Positions 23,263 through 33,117 of a stretch of DNA of 64,000 nt are shown piece after piece. Origin of the DNA: Paenibacillus terrigena DSM 21567 (GTDB lineage Bacteria > Bacillota > Bacilli > Paenibacillales > Paenibacillaceae); NCBI RefSeq assembly GCF_000374845.1, contig NZ_KB895413.1:248001-312000 (forward strand). The letters are read 5' to 3'. Positions within the stretch are counted from its first letter, which is position 1; every line of letters begins with the position of its first letter. Made by a program: the position numbers and the translations under genes. The notes under the pieces are model-generated. The model saw nothing but the letters and a program-made list of their open reading frames with translations. It ran no database searches and was not told the DNA's origin.

Positions 23263-26200
23263 GTGAATATAATTAGCGGCGCAGTTGATGTAGGCGGGAT
23301 TAGGGCAAGTTTAGAGGTGGATATTTCTGGCTACAACGTGGGGATCGACAAAGCGAAGCAAAAAGTACAAGAGTTGGGCGCGCAAGGTAAGAAGGCCGCT
23401 GACGATTTTAAAGAGATAGAGACCGCGCTTAATGATGTTGGATCAGCCAAAGATAAGATTGGAAAACTAACGTCTACTTTAGATAACGTAAACGCAAAGA
23501 TAGAGTTGCAACGGGCTAAGCTGGCCGCGCTCAAACAATCGTACGATAGTGCGTTTAATGACGATAGGAAAACGAAGCTCCAAGGTCAAATTTTGAGTAC
23601 GGAGGCCTCCTTAAACCATCTCATTGATACGTCAGATAAAATAGCGAAAAAGATATGGGATATCGATGAGAGCGCGGTTATCACCGGTGGCGATCTAAAA
23701 AAGCTTACAACGCAACTTAAAGAGCTAGGTCTTAGTGACGCCGAAGTCGCGAAAGTAGATCATGCGTTAAAAAACGCAAATCCGGAAATACTACGCGGCC
23801 AAATAGCCGAAGTAACTGCGGAAATGAAGCGTCTCGGACTATCCTCGCATGAGATCGATAAGGTAACGCAAGAGTTGACGCAAGTTCAGCGCGAAGGCGA
23901 GAAGACTAAAACGTCAATCAGCGGTATGGAATCCGCACTCATGGCGTTGGGCGGAACTGCCGCAATTAAATCGTTGATCTCCGAAATGCGCGAACTAGTT
24001 GCGGAGTCTGAACGTATGTATAACGCAACAAAGGGCCTCATCGAGGTATCGAAGAATCTCGGCTATAACGTTGGCGAAGCGACATCGGCCGTCCAGGATA
24101 TGACGAAGAAAGGCTTTATGAACGCGACCGAGGCGGCCCAGGCGTATAAGACGGCGTTGGCGATGGGTCTCGATATCAAGCAGACTACCGAACTCATCAA
24201 CGCAATGGGTGATGCGGCGGCATATAACCGTCAAGCTCATTACGGGTGGGGCGAGTCGATCGTTGTTGCGATGGAGGGTATCAAGAACGGTAATAGTACC
24301 CTAACCGATTCCGTCGGCGTTACGAAAAACCTCTCCGTCATGCAAGAAGAGTACGCGAAGTCAATCGGAACGACATCCGGAAAGCTGACTGACGCACAAA
24401 AGGTACAAGCGGCATATAACGGATTCTTGAAAGAGTCGCAAATATTCGCAGGCAACGCGTCGGCGGCAATGGCGGATTACGCCGGAACGGTTGCGAAATA
24501 TGACGTCGCTATGCAAACGTTAGAGGCTGGCGTAGGCGACGCGATTAAGCCGATATTTGCGGAGTTGCTCGAAACGATAACGCCGATTATCCAAGCTATT
24601 GCGGAATGGGTCGTCGAAAATAAAACGTTAGTATCCGGATTAGTTGGCGCGGCCGCTACGGTTGCGGGACTTGTCGGTGCATTTACGGTACTAGTTGGCG
24701 TACTCGGAACGATTAACACGATATTGCCGATACTTAAAGTCGGATTTACTGCACTCGGTTTATCGATGGGTCCGGTAGGTATCGCAATAGGCGTACTTGG
24801 CGCAATCGTCGGTGGGCTGGCGGCATATACCGCTCACGCACGTAATGCAGTGAAAGCAGCCGAGGAAATGTCGGATGCTCAACGCAAGCTTAACGATCAA
24901 TTAGATAAATCGCCGACTCTGCGTAATGCTAACGATTTGAAACAGCTACAATCGCAGGAGAAAGAATTAACGGGAATCCTCGAAGAACGTGCCAAAGTGC
25001 AGGAACGACTTAACGAGATTGACGCGATGGGTAAGAGCGGTGAGAGTAGTCCGCATTTAATGGTGGAGGCCGTCAAGCTGAACGATCAACTCAAAGAGAT
25101 TGATAAACAGCTTAAAACGTTAGGACACGGCAGTTCTGACGAAGCGGCCGTTAATTTACGTAAGATGCGTGAGGAGATCGAAAAGTCATCCGTAGCAATG
25201 TTCGAGATGAACAAGGAAGAATACGATGCGCTCGCGGCAAAACGAAGTCACTCAGCCGAGATTGATACGTTAATGGATCGTTATAAGAAGCTAAACGCCG
25301 AGAGTAAGTTGACGAACGAACAAAACAACCAGCTTAAAGAGACGATCAACGATCTCAAGAAAGAGTATCCAGACTTAACTTGGGAGATCGACGCACAGGG
25401 ACGTGCTCGGATAACAAACATCGGTGTAATAGATGATCAGATCGGCGCGGAGAAGAAGTTGCTAGATGCTTCGACTAATTCAGCAACCTCGCAAATAAAT
25501 AACCTCATTGCAGTAACGGCGGCCAATAAGAAGGCAATTGAAGCGCAGATCAACAACTATATGCAATTAATAAAGGTTATGAGCGCTGCAGCATCACAGT
25601 CGACCCAATTCGGACCATTAGCAGATCCTGCTGCTCAAGGATTTACGGATAAATTGGCTAATAAAGCGACGGAACGTTTCGAAAAGGAACTCCAAGCAAA
25701 GAAAGATGAACAAGCTGTACTCATCGAAAAAGAGAAAGAAATGCAGCGTAGTCTTCAAAACCTCAAGTCCGGTGAGTTTATCAACGTAGATAAAGGCGGC
25801 GGAGGTGGTGGTAAATCTAAGGGCGCTAAGAAGTCCGGTAAATCTGCCGCTGAAATCGCGAAAGACCTCCGTAAGAAGGCATATGACGCCGATATCGCAA
25901 CGATTAACTATCAAGCGGAAATGTACGATTGGTCTGCGGAACAGCAAATCGCCGCTTACGAAAAGGTTCGCGCCAATCATAAGCAACATTTGAAGGAAAC
26001 GTTGGATGACGAACGGACGTTAAACTTGCAGATTAAACGGTTAAACGAAGATACCGCCAAGTCACGTTATGACTTTTCTTCCGAATGGATTGCGAAAGAA
26101 CAGCGCCGGCTCGAAGACGCAGGCAAGTCGGAAGAGGACGTTGCCAAGACGAAACTTGACGCATGGACGCGCCTCCGCGACCGCTATGGTAAGGATACGG

Positions 26201-27507
26201 AGTTTTATAAGAAAGCGGACGAACAAGTGTACCAGGCGCGCAAGCAACTCGTTAAAGCGCAATTCGACGGTTCATCTTCGTGGGTTGATGCGGAATCTCG
26301 TCGAATGGAAGAGGCCGGCAAGTCCGAAGCCGAAATCGAGCGGATGAAATTCGAAGCATGGGCGCGCATCCGCAATCGTTACGACAAAGATACGGAATAC
26401 TACGTTAAAGCCGACGAAAAACTGTATCAGTCGAAGAAGCGCCTAATCGCTTTAGAGACGAAACTAGCCGACGAATTGACGAAGAAGCAAAAGGTTAACG
26501 TTGACGAGGCCAAGAAAGCGGAACTGGCCGCGATCGAAGAACGTAAGAAGGCGTACGAAGCCGACTATAAATCGCGTATTGACGCAATCGACCGATTGAT
26601 GGCGAAAGAAGCGGAATTGAACTCTGATGCCGATTACGAAACGAAGCTTGCCGAAAAACGTGCGCGGCTTGCGTTGCTCCAATCTGCGGTCGGACCTGAC
26701 GGGATTAAGGAACGCGAAGACATAGAGAAAGAAATCGAACGCATGCAACTCGAACATGACCGAGATATACGCAAGCGCGAATTGGAATCGCAGAAGCAAG
26801 CGATCCAAGACGAGAAGTCTCAGCGTGACGACGCATTTGCTCGCGAAAAGTCCGACGTCGAAGCGAAGTATGATGCGTTAAAGTCCGCATTCGATTCGTT
26901 CAGTGGCGACGTCAAATCGATCGAATCCGCAATTGCTGACTTCCGCGTTAAGTCTAACGTTGAAACTAACGCGCAAATTCTCTCCGACCTTGATTCATTC
27001 GTTGCGCAGTATAACGCTAAAATGTCATCGATCCAATCGGTAGGTGCCGGAGTTAATCCTGACCTCACGGAATACAACGCTAATAAGGACGCTTGGGCAT
27101 CGGCAAAAGCGCGCGGAGATAAGACGGAAATGGCGAGGCTAAACGCACGAAACGAAGAACTGCGTAAGCTTTATGGGATCTCGTCGGATACTGGCAAACT
27201 TCCGTCGTTCGACGTTGGTGGCGTTGTTCCAGGTGCTGTCGGTCAACCGATGCAGGCGATCATCCACGGTGGGGAAGCGATCTTTAATCAGCGGCAATTA
27301 GCGAGTCTCTTCGCGTTACTCGACGCACCAATTACAGGTTCGTCGGGTCGGTTCGAGCGATCGGTGCCAGTTACGGAAATTACGAATCATATCGATATGT
27401 CCGTTAATGACGTGGTGCTCGAAGATCGTGCGGACATTGAGACGATGTACTCCGAGCGCGAACGAGTGGCGACAAGGCTGCGATCAACGGGGGTGAAGAC
27501 GGCTTGA
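23263..27507 (+). CDS. Tail tape measure protein
   Basis: 1414 aa, GTG after AGGGGG. N-terminal coiled coils, hydrophobic helices at about residues 455-530 (LVSGLVGAAATVAGLVGAFT, AIGVLGAIVGGLAAY), very long charged coiled coils to about residue 1250, and a C-terminal GGVVPG...AIIHGGEAIF segment typical of phage tape measures. It sets tail length and is ejected with DNA. Two 65-residue repeats lie at about residues 938-1066. Largest gene in the window; end overlaps the Dit start by four bases. Confidence 0.93.
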   Translation: MNIISGAVDVGGIRASLEVDISGYNVGIDKAKQKVQELGAQGKKAADDFKEIETALNDVGSAKDKIGKLTSTLDNVNAKIELQRAKLAALKQSYDSAFNDDRKTKLQGQILSTEASLNHLIDTSDKIAKKIWDIDESAVITGGDLKKLTTQLKELGLSDAEVAKVDHALKNANPEILRGQIAEVTAEMKRLGLSSHEIDKVTQELTQVQREGEKTKTSISGMESALMALGGTAAIKSLISEMRELVAESERMYNATKGLIEVSKNLGYNVGEATSAVQDMTKKGFMNATEAAQAYKTALAMGLDIKQTTELINAMGDAAAYNRQAHYGWGESIVVAMEGIKNGNSTLTDSVGVTKNLSVMQEEYAKSIGTTSGKLTDAQKVQAAYNGFLKESQIFAGNASAAMADYAGTVAKYDVAMQTLEAGVGDAIKPIFAELLETITPIIQAIAEWVVENKTLVSGLVGAAATVAGLVGAFTVLVGVLGTINTILPILKVGFTALGLSMGPVGIAIGVLGAIVGGLAAYTAHARNAVKAAEEMSDAQRKLNDQLDKSPTLRNANDLKQLQSQEKELTGILEERAKVQERLNEIDAMGKSGESSPHLMVEAVKLNDQLKEIDKQLKTLGHGSSDEAAVNLRKMREEIEKSSVAMFEMNKEEYDALAAKRSHSAEIDTLMDRYKKLNAESKLTNEQNNQLKETINDLKKEYPDLTWEIDAQGRARITNIGVIDDQIGAEKKLLDASTNSATSQINNLIAVTAANKKAIEAQINNYMQLIKVMSAAASQSTQFGPLADPAAQGFTDKLANKATERFEKELQAKKDEQAVLIEKEKEMQRSLQNLKSGEFINVDKGGGGGGKSKGAKKSGKSAAEIAKDLRKKAYDADIATINYQAEMYDWSAEQQIAAYEKVRANHKQHLKETLDDERTLNLQIKRLNEDTAKSRYDFSSEWIAKEQRRLEDAGKSEEDVAKTKLDAWTRLRDRYGKDTEFYKKADEQVYQARKQLVKAQFDGSSSWVDAESRRMEEAGKSEAEIERMKFEAWARIRNRYDKDTEYYVKADEKLYQSKKRLIALETKLADELTKKQKVNVDEAKKAELAAIEERKKAYEADYKSRIDAIDRLMAKEAELNSDADYETKLAEKRARLALLQSAVGPDGIKEREDIEKEIERMQLEHDRDIRKRELESQKQAIQDEKSQRDDAFAREKSDVEAKYDALKSAFDSFSGDVKSIESAIADFRVKSNVETNAQILSDLDSFVAQYNAKMSSIQSVGAGVNPDLTEYNANKDAWASAKARGDKTEMARLNARNEELRKLYGISSDTGKLPSFDVGGVVPGAVGQPMQAIIHGGEAIFNQRQLASLFALLDAPITGSSGRFERSVPVTEITNHIDMSVNDVVLEDRADIETMYSERERVATRLRSTGVKTA
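26077..26460 (+). repeat. Tandem 65-codon repeat within the tape measure gene
   Basis: Two adjacent copies share the pattern S-W-x-x-x-x-RR-E-AGKSE, a K-x-x-AW-R-R-RY-KDTE block, then Y-KADE-Y. A third, degenerate copy may precede them (from about 25925, beginning YDWSAEQQIAAYEKV). Duplications of this sort change tape-measure length and so tail length. Confidence 0.7.
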
Positions 27508-28058
27508 AGTATGACGTAAAAATCAACGGAATATGGTTATCAACGTTAGGCGCTGCTCTCTTTGAGCGGCGTCTTCCTATTTTACCGGAAGTTAGCGAAT
27601 CGACCGTGAAAATTGCGGGACAGGACGGTGAGCTTTCGTTCGGTTCAACGTACGATCCGCGACGAATTGACTTGACGTTGTATATCGAAGCTCCGGCTAA
27701 TCAATTTCACACAGCGCTCGCGAAGTTGGCGCGCCTATTTAACGGAAATCGGAAAGAGATGACGCTAGAGTTTTCGGACTTACCTAACCGGATATACCGC
27801 GTTGTCAATAACGGGACCCTTGCGTTGGACGGACAGGTCGGTAGTCGAATGGTCAACGTATCGCTCAAAGCTAACGATCCGTGGCCGGAGAGTTCCGAGC
27901 GAGTATACGAGACAACTATTACGAAATCACCGGAATTCGTGACGATAGAATCCATCGGAGACGTACGTGCTCAACCGATTCTAGTGCTGACTAATACAGG
28001 GGCAACTACAATACGCGGCTTCAAGATAAAGAACGAATATACGATTCAGGAGGCGTAA
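27504..28058 (+). CDS. Distal tail (Dit) protein, apparently lacking its C-terminal domain
   Basis: 184 aa, TTG start overlapping the tape measure end. ILPEVSESTVKIAGQDGELS, the YDPRRIDLTLYIEAP strand and the DPWPESSERVYE linker match Dit N-terminal domains, and the final part (IGDVRAQPILVLTNTGATTI) is the beginning of the usual galectin-like C-terminal domain. The G-D-x-L-V-I-D and N-G-Q-N region normally found after it is missing here but present in the gene at 32580. Dit forms the hub ring at the tail tip. Confidence 0.75.
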   Translation: MKYDVKINGIWLSTLGAALFERRLPILPEVSESTVKIAGQDGELSFGSTYDPRRIDLTLYIEAPANQFHTALAKLARLFNGNRKEMTLEFSDLPNRIYRVVNNGTLALDGQVGSRMVNVSLKANDPWPESSERVYETTITKSPEFVTIESIGDVRAQPILVLTNTGATTIRGFKIKNEYTIQEA

Positions 28059-28061
28059 TAT

Positions 28062-28460
28062 ATGAATATTTCAAATTGGTTATCAGCGGCGATGTTGAAT
28101 GCAGCTTTACGCAATACGACGTTTACTCCGCCAAGTACGATATATCTAGCGCTTTATACGTCGGACCCTACGCAAGCGGACACAGGGACGGAAGTGTCGG
28201 GCGGCTCTTATAAACGATTGCCTATCACGTTTAGTGTGCCTGCGTTGGAGAACGGAAACCAGACGGTGAAAAATATGGCTGACGTTGAGTTTCCGATTGC
28301 TACGTCTGATTGGGGACTGATTACTCACGTTGGATTACGGACGGCGTTAACAGGTGGGAATCTTTTGTGGACGAAGGCGATTGATAACGCGCGGACAATT
28401 ATGAACGGAGACAAAGTGAAATTTTTAAAAGATAGTACAATTGTTCGATTCATCCAATAG
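28062..28460 (+). CDS. Tail fibre/baseplate protein, 132 aa
   Basis: ATG after CAGGAGG. ALRNTTFTPPSTIYLALYTS, EVSGGSYKRLPITF and WGLITHVGLRTALTGGNLLW are highly characteristic of a small conserved phage tail-fibre-type family found in many Gram-positive and actinophage genomes. Precedes the large fibre gene by 20 bases. Confidence 0.75.
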   Translation: MNISNWLSAAMLNAALRNTTFTPPSTIYLALYTSDPTQADTGTEVSGGSYKRLPITFSVPALENGNQTVKNMADVEFPIATSDWGLITHVGLRTALTGGNLLWTKAIDNARTIMNGDKVKFLKDSTIVRFIQ

Positions 28461-28480
28461 AGAGAAGGGAGGTCATACAT

Positions 28481-31400
28481 TTGACGACTAAAGCAATGTA
28501 TTCAGCTATGATAAATAGTCCAGGAACCGAATTAACGAGCAATATAACGGCGGCTGCTACGAGTATTACGGTTGTAAATGGATCTACATTGCCACCGGCG
28601 CCAAACTTGGCAACGATCGGCACAGATGAAACGGCTGAAACGATTCGGTACACTGCGATTAACGGGAACGTTCTGACAGTTGAACGTGGATTCCAAGGTG
28701 CGGCGAAGTCATGGAGCGCAGGGGCGAAAGTAGCGCGGTACTATACCGCATACGACCACGATACGTTCAAAGGAAACATCGAAGAGATATCGAAACAATT
28801 GGACACGGTGCAGCTCACTAAAACCATCGGCCCCGGTGCTAACCTAATCAATGCAGATCAAGCATCAGCATTAGATATGACGGTATATGGGGCGTCACGG
28901 ACAAACCTGTTAGGGGACAATGGCACATTAAAAGATAGCAATAGTGACGGGTTAGCAGATGGATTCAATAAAGGCAGCACTCTTATCAATTACAGTTTTG
29001 TGAATGGTTATCAGAGACTAACATCGTTGACTACTTCAACAGCAGCAGACAGATATGTCGCGAAATTTGGTATTAGTGTTAAAGCCGGAAAGAAATATGT
29101 TTTCATTGCTGATATTGTTACTGATGGCGTAGCTCCAGCCAATTTGCTTGTCTCGATGGGGACAGGAAATATTAATGGTGCGGCGAGTTCACAGTCCACA
29201 GAGAATAAGACGCATTTTGTAAAGGTGTATGCAACTGTCGATGCGGATAATGCTAATGTAGCCTGCTACAATCGTATTACTGCTGGGCAAGATGGATGGG
29301 TACAATTCAAGGACGTGGATTTCTACGAGGTTGATGATGCAATTTACAACGCCATCGGCACCACAATCACAGAGAGCAACATCCGAGACTATTTCCCGCA
29401 TGTTGATGGACGTAAGCATGTACAGGGTGTAGTGATCACTAATCGTGGTAAAAACAACTTTGACGGCGAAATAGTTCAAGTCAATAAGGCGTCTTTTTCG
29501 AAACTAGGCGTAAATAGCCTTGAAGTCACGTCTGAGACGACAACGTTTTGCCGTGCTGATTCAAGCCGTATACCTGTATTGCCAAACACAAACTATACAA
29601 TTAGTGCAGTGTTAACGAATGTGAGTGGAGCTGATATTCCACGGCTAAGCATAAGAAAAGGAAGCAATCCGGGTGTCTCTATTTTTAACAACCTGGAGGG
29701 TGAAGGTCTAACTTCGTTGACTTTCAACACTGCCAACGAGACTGAGGTAGTTCTCTATTTCTATGGTAATCTCTCAACAGGTACAGTCCAGAAAAAGCGA
29801 TTTGAAAAAGTGCAATTGGAGCTTGGAAGTGTTGCAACACCATTCGAACCACGTGAAGACCAACGAATCCTATTGCCTGTCACTCTCGGAGAGGTCGGCG
29901 GAGTACGTGATTCGGTCGATGTAAGAGGGACAGAAGCGACGTTGACGAAGCGTGTAGAAAAGGATTATTTAGTCGATGGTTCTTTGTCACCATACTTCCA
30001 GTCTAATCATACTGGGTATAAACGTGTCAAATTGTCACTTCCAACTAGTTACGCTAACGATAACGGGCGCTTAGTGAAATATAACGGTGTATCAATGAAA
30101 CAAGATAACGTCAACAATGCCAGCAATGAGCCTGATACATTTCGGGTGAATTCAGCTTATAACGGTCTTGTATTCTCTATAGCTGGTTCGGAATCAGGAT
30201 GGGTTGACACAATAGAGCCGACTTCCAGTGCGATGAAGGCTCTATTAAATGGATGGAAAGCTAATGCTAATAATGGATCAGCATATACTTCATGGACTTC
30301 TATACTTGATGGAAGTGTGCCGACTACGAATACAGTTGCATGGGTCGCTGCAAACAAAGCGCCAAACTGGATTGGATTTGCTGCCCTTGATTATGCACTT
30401 GCTACACCAGTAATAAGTAAAGTAACCGATGCAGACGGGGCGATTTCGCTTCATCCGGGTGGTAACATGATCACGGTTGAATCTGGCGTCGTTATCCGGG
30501 AGAAGGCAAATCCCGTCGCGGGAACAAATTTCTATAACATTAACTATACAGGAACAACACCACCATCAAATTTAAAGTACAAGAATAGTCGGATTCTAGC
30601 CGTGTACAAAGGGGCGTCGCTAGATCCATCCTGGAGTATTATTAACGATACGTTTTATGCTTACGGTAAACAAATCGCCCAAATGCCGAAAGAAAAATAT
30701 GACTCAACTAAAGAGTATTTTGTGACTTACTTGCTACTGGACAAGTACGCTTTATCCGCAAACGTTACGCAAGTGGACGTACAGTATAAGGCTGGGCTTA
30801 ACGGTACAGTGTCAGATAACGTCAACAACATTGCACGATTGATCACTGAGAACGACGCGCAGAATTACGCTGAAATGTACATCCAAGCCATGGCAGAGAA
30901 TAATGCAAAGGACCTCAAGGATCACAAAGCGAGTTTAAGCGCGCATGATACGACTGCCATCACAAACAGCGACACGGCTAACTTTCCTGCCATGCCAAAG
31001 CTTTCGGATGTTCTCGCCTATTTAAAGTCGCTTGCCAATAACCTTAAATCCAAGGTTGCAGGGGCTATTGGCGCACCATTAACTGCAACCGATACAGCGG
31101 ATCAGATGGAGACGAAGATTAATACGATCAAGACGACCGCAGCGACAAACTTGACCGCGAAAGGCGTGACTGCATCTGCGTCAGAGACTATGACATCATT
31201 GGTAAATAAGATTGCACAGATTATACGCGGTCAAGGTAACGCAACGGCTGCGGATGTATTGAGTCCTAAGTCATTTACCGGTGATAGCGGAGTTGTTCAG
31301 ACTGGCACAATGCCTAACTTGACAGGCATACGAATCGCTACTGGAGCCAGTAGGTGGCCCGATGGGGCATTGGCAGTTTACCCAGAGCAGGGGTATCAAA

Positions 31401-32044
31401 AAGGCGGACCTGGTGATGGGGAAATAAAGGTTAACACTGCACAGCTACAACAGGCCGAAGGAACATTTGCGGCGAGGAATATCGTAGTAGGGACGACTAT
31501 TTTTGGCTTGGCTGGAACCGCAAAACAGGGTCCAGAATATAGTACACTGCTTGAGTCAAGTCAGAGCCAAACAAGTAATAAAAATATTAACCCAATACCC
31601 TTCACGATAGTCCGTCAAGTAGCACCTATCGGTAACGTATCCATTAACGGCTATGGCGAGGTTGAGATTATTGCAACCGTCAATAGTACAACGACGCCGA
31701 GTCAACTTGACGTTACTCTTACTAGGGCTATAGACTTCACTAACGTAAGATATATTGTGTTCAGTTTTTCAACGGGGTACAGCGGGGTTTCAGATGGCAA
31801 TGCAACCTTTCAATTTGGATTGAAGAGTAGCATGACTGCGGGTCATGGTAATATGGTTAAAAAATACTCTAGCTATTTGAACAGCTCCAAAACGAATGAC
31901 TATGCGAACTTTGTATACTTCAATGTCAGTGATATTATTGGGATGCACTATGTGGCTTGTGATAATGATTTGGTTATAAATGTAGCAGGCTATACAAATC
32001 AAATGACAACTAAGCTTAAAACTATTTACCTAATATGTGAATAA
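28481..32044 (+). CDS. Large tail fibre / receptor-binding protein
   Basis: 1187 aa, TTG after GGGAGG. N-terminal module with TAAATSITVVNG and ETIRYTAINGNVLTVERGFQ is a common fibre anchoring domain. It is followed by carbohydrate-binding-like beta regions (about 130-280 and 320-460), a variable centre, then a helical linker (KVAGAIGAPLTATDTADQME) and repeats of the GNATAADVLSPKSF kind. The last 170 residues form a separate beta domain, probably the tip. Much of the gene from 28850 on is more A+T rich than the tail core, as expected for exchanged host-range genes. Confidence 0.85.
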   Translation: MTTKAMYSAMINSPGTELTSNITAAATSITVVNGSTLPPAPNLATIGTDETAETIRYTAINGNVLTVERGFQGAAKSWSAGAKVARYYTAYDHDTFKGNIEEISKQLDTVQLTKTIGPGANLINADQASALDMTVYGASRTNLLGDNGTLKDSNSDGLADGFNKGSTLINYSFVNGYQRLTSLTTSTAADRYVAKFGISVKAGKKYVFIADIVTDGVAPANLLVSMGTGNINGAASSQSTENKTHFVKVYATVDADNANVACYNRITAGQDGWVQFKDVDFYEVDDAIYNAIGTTITESNIRDYFPHVDGRKHVQGVVITNRGKNNFDGEIVQVNKASFSKLGVNSLEVTSETTTFCRADSSRIPVLPNTNYTISAVLTNVSGADIPRLSIRKGSNPGVSIFNNLEGEGLTSLTFNTANETEVVLYFYGNLSTGTVQKKRFEKVQLELGSVATPFEPREDQRILLPVTLGEVGGVRDSVDVRGTEATLTKRVEKDYLVDGSLSPYFQSNHTGYKRVKLSLPTSYANDNGRLVKYNGVSMKQDNVNNASNEPDTFRVNSAYNGLVFSIAGSESGWVDTIEPTSSAMKALLNGWKANANNGSAYTSWTSILDGSVPTTNTVAWVAANKAPNWIGFAALDYALATPVISKVTDADGAISLHPGGNMITVESGVVIREKANPVAGTNFYNINYTGTTPPSNLKYKNSRILAVYKGASLDPSWSIINDTFYAYGKQIAQMPKEKYDSTKEYFVTYLLLDKYALSANVTQVDVQYKAGLNGTVSDNVNNIARLITENDAQNYAEMYIQAMAENNAKDLKDHKASLSAHDTTAITNSDTANFPAMPKLSDVLAYLKSLANNLKSKVAGAIGAPLTATDTADQMETKINTIKTTAATNLTAKGVTASASETMTSLVNKIAQIIRGQGNATAADVLSPKSFTGDSGVVQTGTMPNLTGIRIATGASRWPDGALAVYPEQGYQKGGPGDGEIKVNTAQLQQAEGTFAARNIVVGTTIFGLAGTAKQGPEYSTLLESSQSQTSNKNINPIPFTIVRQVAPIGNVSINGYGEVEIIATVNSTTTPSQLDVTLTRAIDFTNVRYIVFSFSTGYSGVSDGNATFQFGLKSSMTAGHGNMVKKYSSYLNSSKTNDYANFVYFNVSDIIGMHYVACDNDLVINVAGYTNQMTTKLKTIYLICE

Positions 32045-32057
32045 GGGAGAGTGTGCT

Positions 32058-32357
32058 ATGTACGTGTACGCATTAATTAATGAACGTAATGAAGTGCTGG
32101 AGATCAAAGAGACTGAGATTCAAAACAGCAATGAGAGCATGAGGGTTGTCCAAGTGACTGGGTTCAAAGAGGGTGATGAAATTAACTTCTATCTTATCAT
32201 CAACGATATCAACGAAGACGGCATCGTAACCTCATACTCTGGAGTTAAACAGAACCCATACGTAAAAGAGCTGCTTACAAAGAATGCGGAGTTAAGAGCT
32301 AAGCAGGACCTTATGCAGACAGCTATGGATGATCTAATTCTTGGGGGTGTTCTATAA
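32058..32357 (+). CDS. Fibre-associated small protein, 99 aa
   Basis: ATG at 32058 nine bases after GGGAGAG. Product begins MYVYALINERNEVLEIKE, then a beta strand region, and ends in a helix (LLTKNAELRAKQDLMQTAMD). Small proteins of this layout commonly follow large fibre genes (XkdW-like position) and may act as fibre chaperones; function inferred from position only. Confidence 0.65.
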   Translation: MYVYALINERNEVLEIKETEIQNSNESMRVVQVTGFKEGDEINFYLIINDINEDGIVTSYSGVKQNPYVKELLTKNAELRAKQDLMQTAMDDLILGGVL

Positions 32358-32358
32358 T

Positions 32359-32496
32359 ATGGCGGCATACATGGCACAGCGTATCATTGATAAGGCTCAG
32401 GATTACGATTATGTAATCAGCAAGCGTCCTGACCTAAAGGTAGGAATTGATGCGTATTTAACGAGTAAGGATAGACAAGATTTAATCACAGCTTAA
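32359..32496 (+). CDS. Small phage protein, 45 aa
   Basis: ATG one base after the preceding stop, no gap; ribosome site GGGGGTG within the previous gene. Sequence MAQRIIDKAQDYDYVISKRP then VGIDAYLTSKDRQDLIT resembles the tiny proteins that follow fibre genes in Bacillales phages, but I cannot name a family. Followed by a terminator. Confidence 0.6.
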   Translation: MAAYMAQRIIDKAQDYDYVISKRPDLKVGIDAYLTSKDRQDLITA

Positions 32497-32525
32497 GCGC
32501 CGCCAATATGGTAGGCGCTATTTTT
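32495..32525 (+). terminator. Terminator after the fibre gene group
   Basis: AGCGCC and GGCGCT (extended by imperfect pairs) flank an AATAT-containing loop, followed by ATTTTTA. The sequence GGCGCTATTTTTATGC is nearly identical to the terminator after the immunity gene at 18260-18275. Confidence 0.6.
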
Positions 32526-32551
32526 ATGCCGATAAACGGAGGTAAAGATTA

Positions 32552-32587
32552 ATGAATAAACTCAAAACGGTAATACCGCATGTTTAA
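32552..32587 (+). CDS. 11-codon leader ORF overlapping the next gene
   Basis: ATG follows a strong ACGGAGG; the 11-residue product MNKLKTVIPHV ends eight bases inside the start region of the 32580 gene, which itself has no ribosome site. Either a coupling leader, or the original N-terminus of that gene separated by a small frameshift. Confidence 0.5.
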   Translation: MNKLKTVIPHV

Positions 32588-33104
32588 TCTAAGTCCGTTC
32601 AATCTCTCGCCATACAATCGTCCGTCCTACGTTCAGATTTACTTTAACGTCACAGTAGGTTCCGCAACGGACGCCTCCTCACGGTTAAGCATCGATATGC
32701 CGGCATATGTCACGATCGACTCGAAATCGGACTTTTTCGCGAATTATACTCGCGAGATATCGCTAGCGCCCGGTGTATTCGGTACTGCGACCCAGTTGCT
32801 GACCGCGTTTGTACTCGAACGGTTAGCCGGAGTAAGCGTAGATTCATCAACGGAATTTGACGTAAAAATAACGCACTCCCACGTCGATACGATTTCGTTT
32901 ACTGGCGACTTTAAGCCCGGCGATCGACTCGTTATTGATACGAAGAAAATGACGGTGACGCTCAACGGACAAAACGCGATGCACCTCGTTGATGGCGACT
33001 TTTTCTCACTCGTCCTCGGTACGAACTTAATTACGTATTCTGACGGCGAGATGGCCCGCGACATTCTAACGCGCATCACGCATCGCGACAAATTCTTATA
33101 CTAA
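32580..33104 (+). CDS. Protein carrying the Dit C-terminal (galectin-like) domain
   Basis: 174 aa. Asn/Ser/Pro-rich start (FNLSPFNLSPYNRP), beta-strand N-terminal domain of unknown type, then GDFKPGDRLVIDTKKMTVTL with NGQNAMHL and LVLGTNLITYSDG, the classic end of Dit/phage-tail-family proteins. This is exactly the part missing from the Dit gene at 27504. It sits just before Tal, where Dit normally is. Translation probably depends on the upstream 11-codon ORF. Confidence 0.65.
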   Translation: MFNLSPFNLSPYNRPSYVQIYFNVTVGSATDASSRLSIDMPAYVTIDSKSDFFANYTREISLAPGVFGTATQLLTAFVLERLAGVSVDSSTEFDVKITHSHVDTISFTGDFKPGDRLVIDTKKMTVTLNGQNAMHLVDGDFFSLVLGTNLITYSDGEMARDILTRITHRDKFLY

Positions 33105-33117
33105 CGGAGGTGGTTCG

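Noticed and set aside
26464-26808. Phe/Arg-rich minus-strand frame inside the tape measure
   Set aside because: Typical antisense reading of coiled-coil codons (GAA, AAG, GCG).
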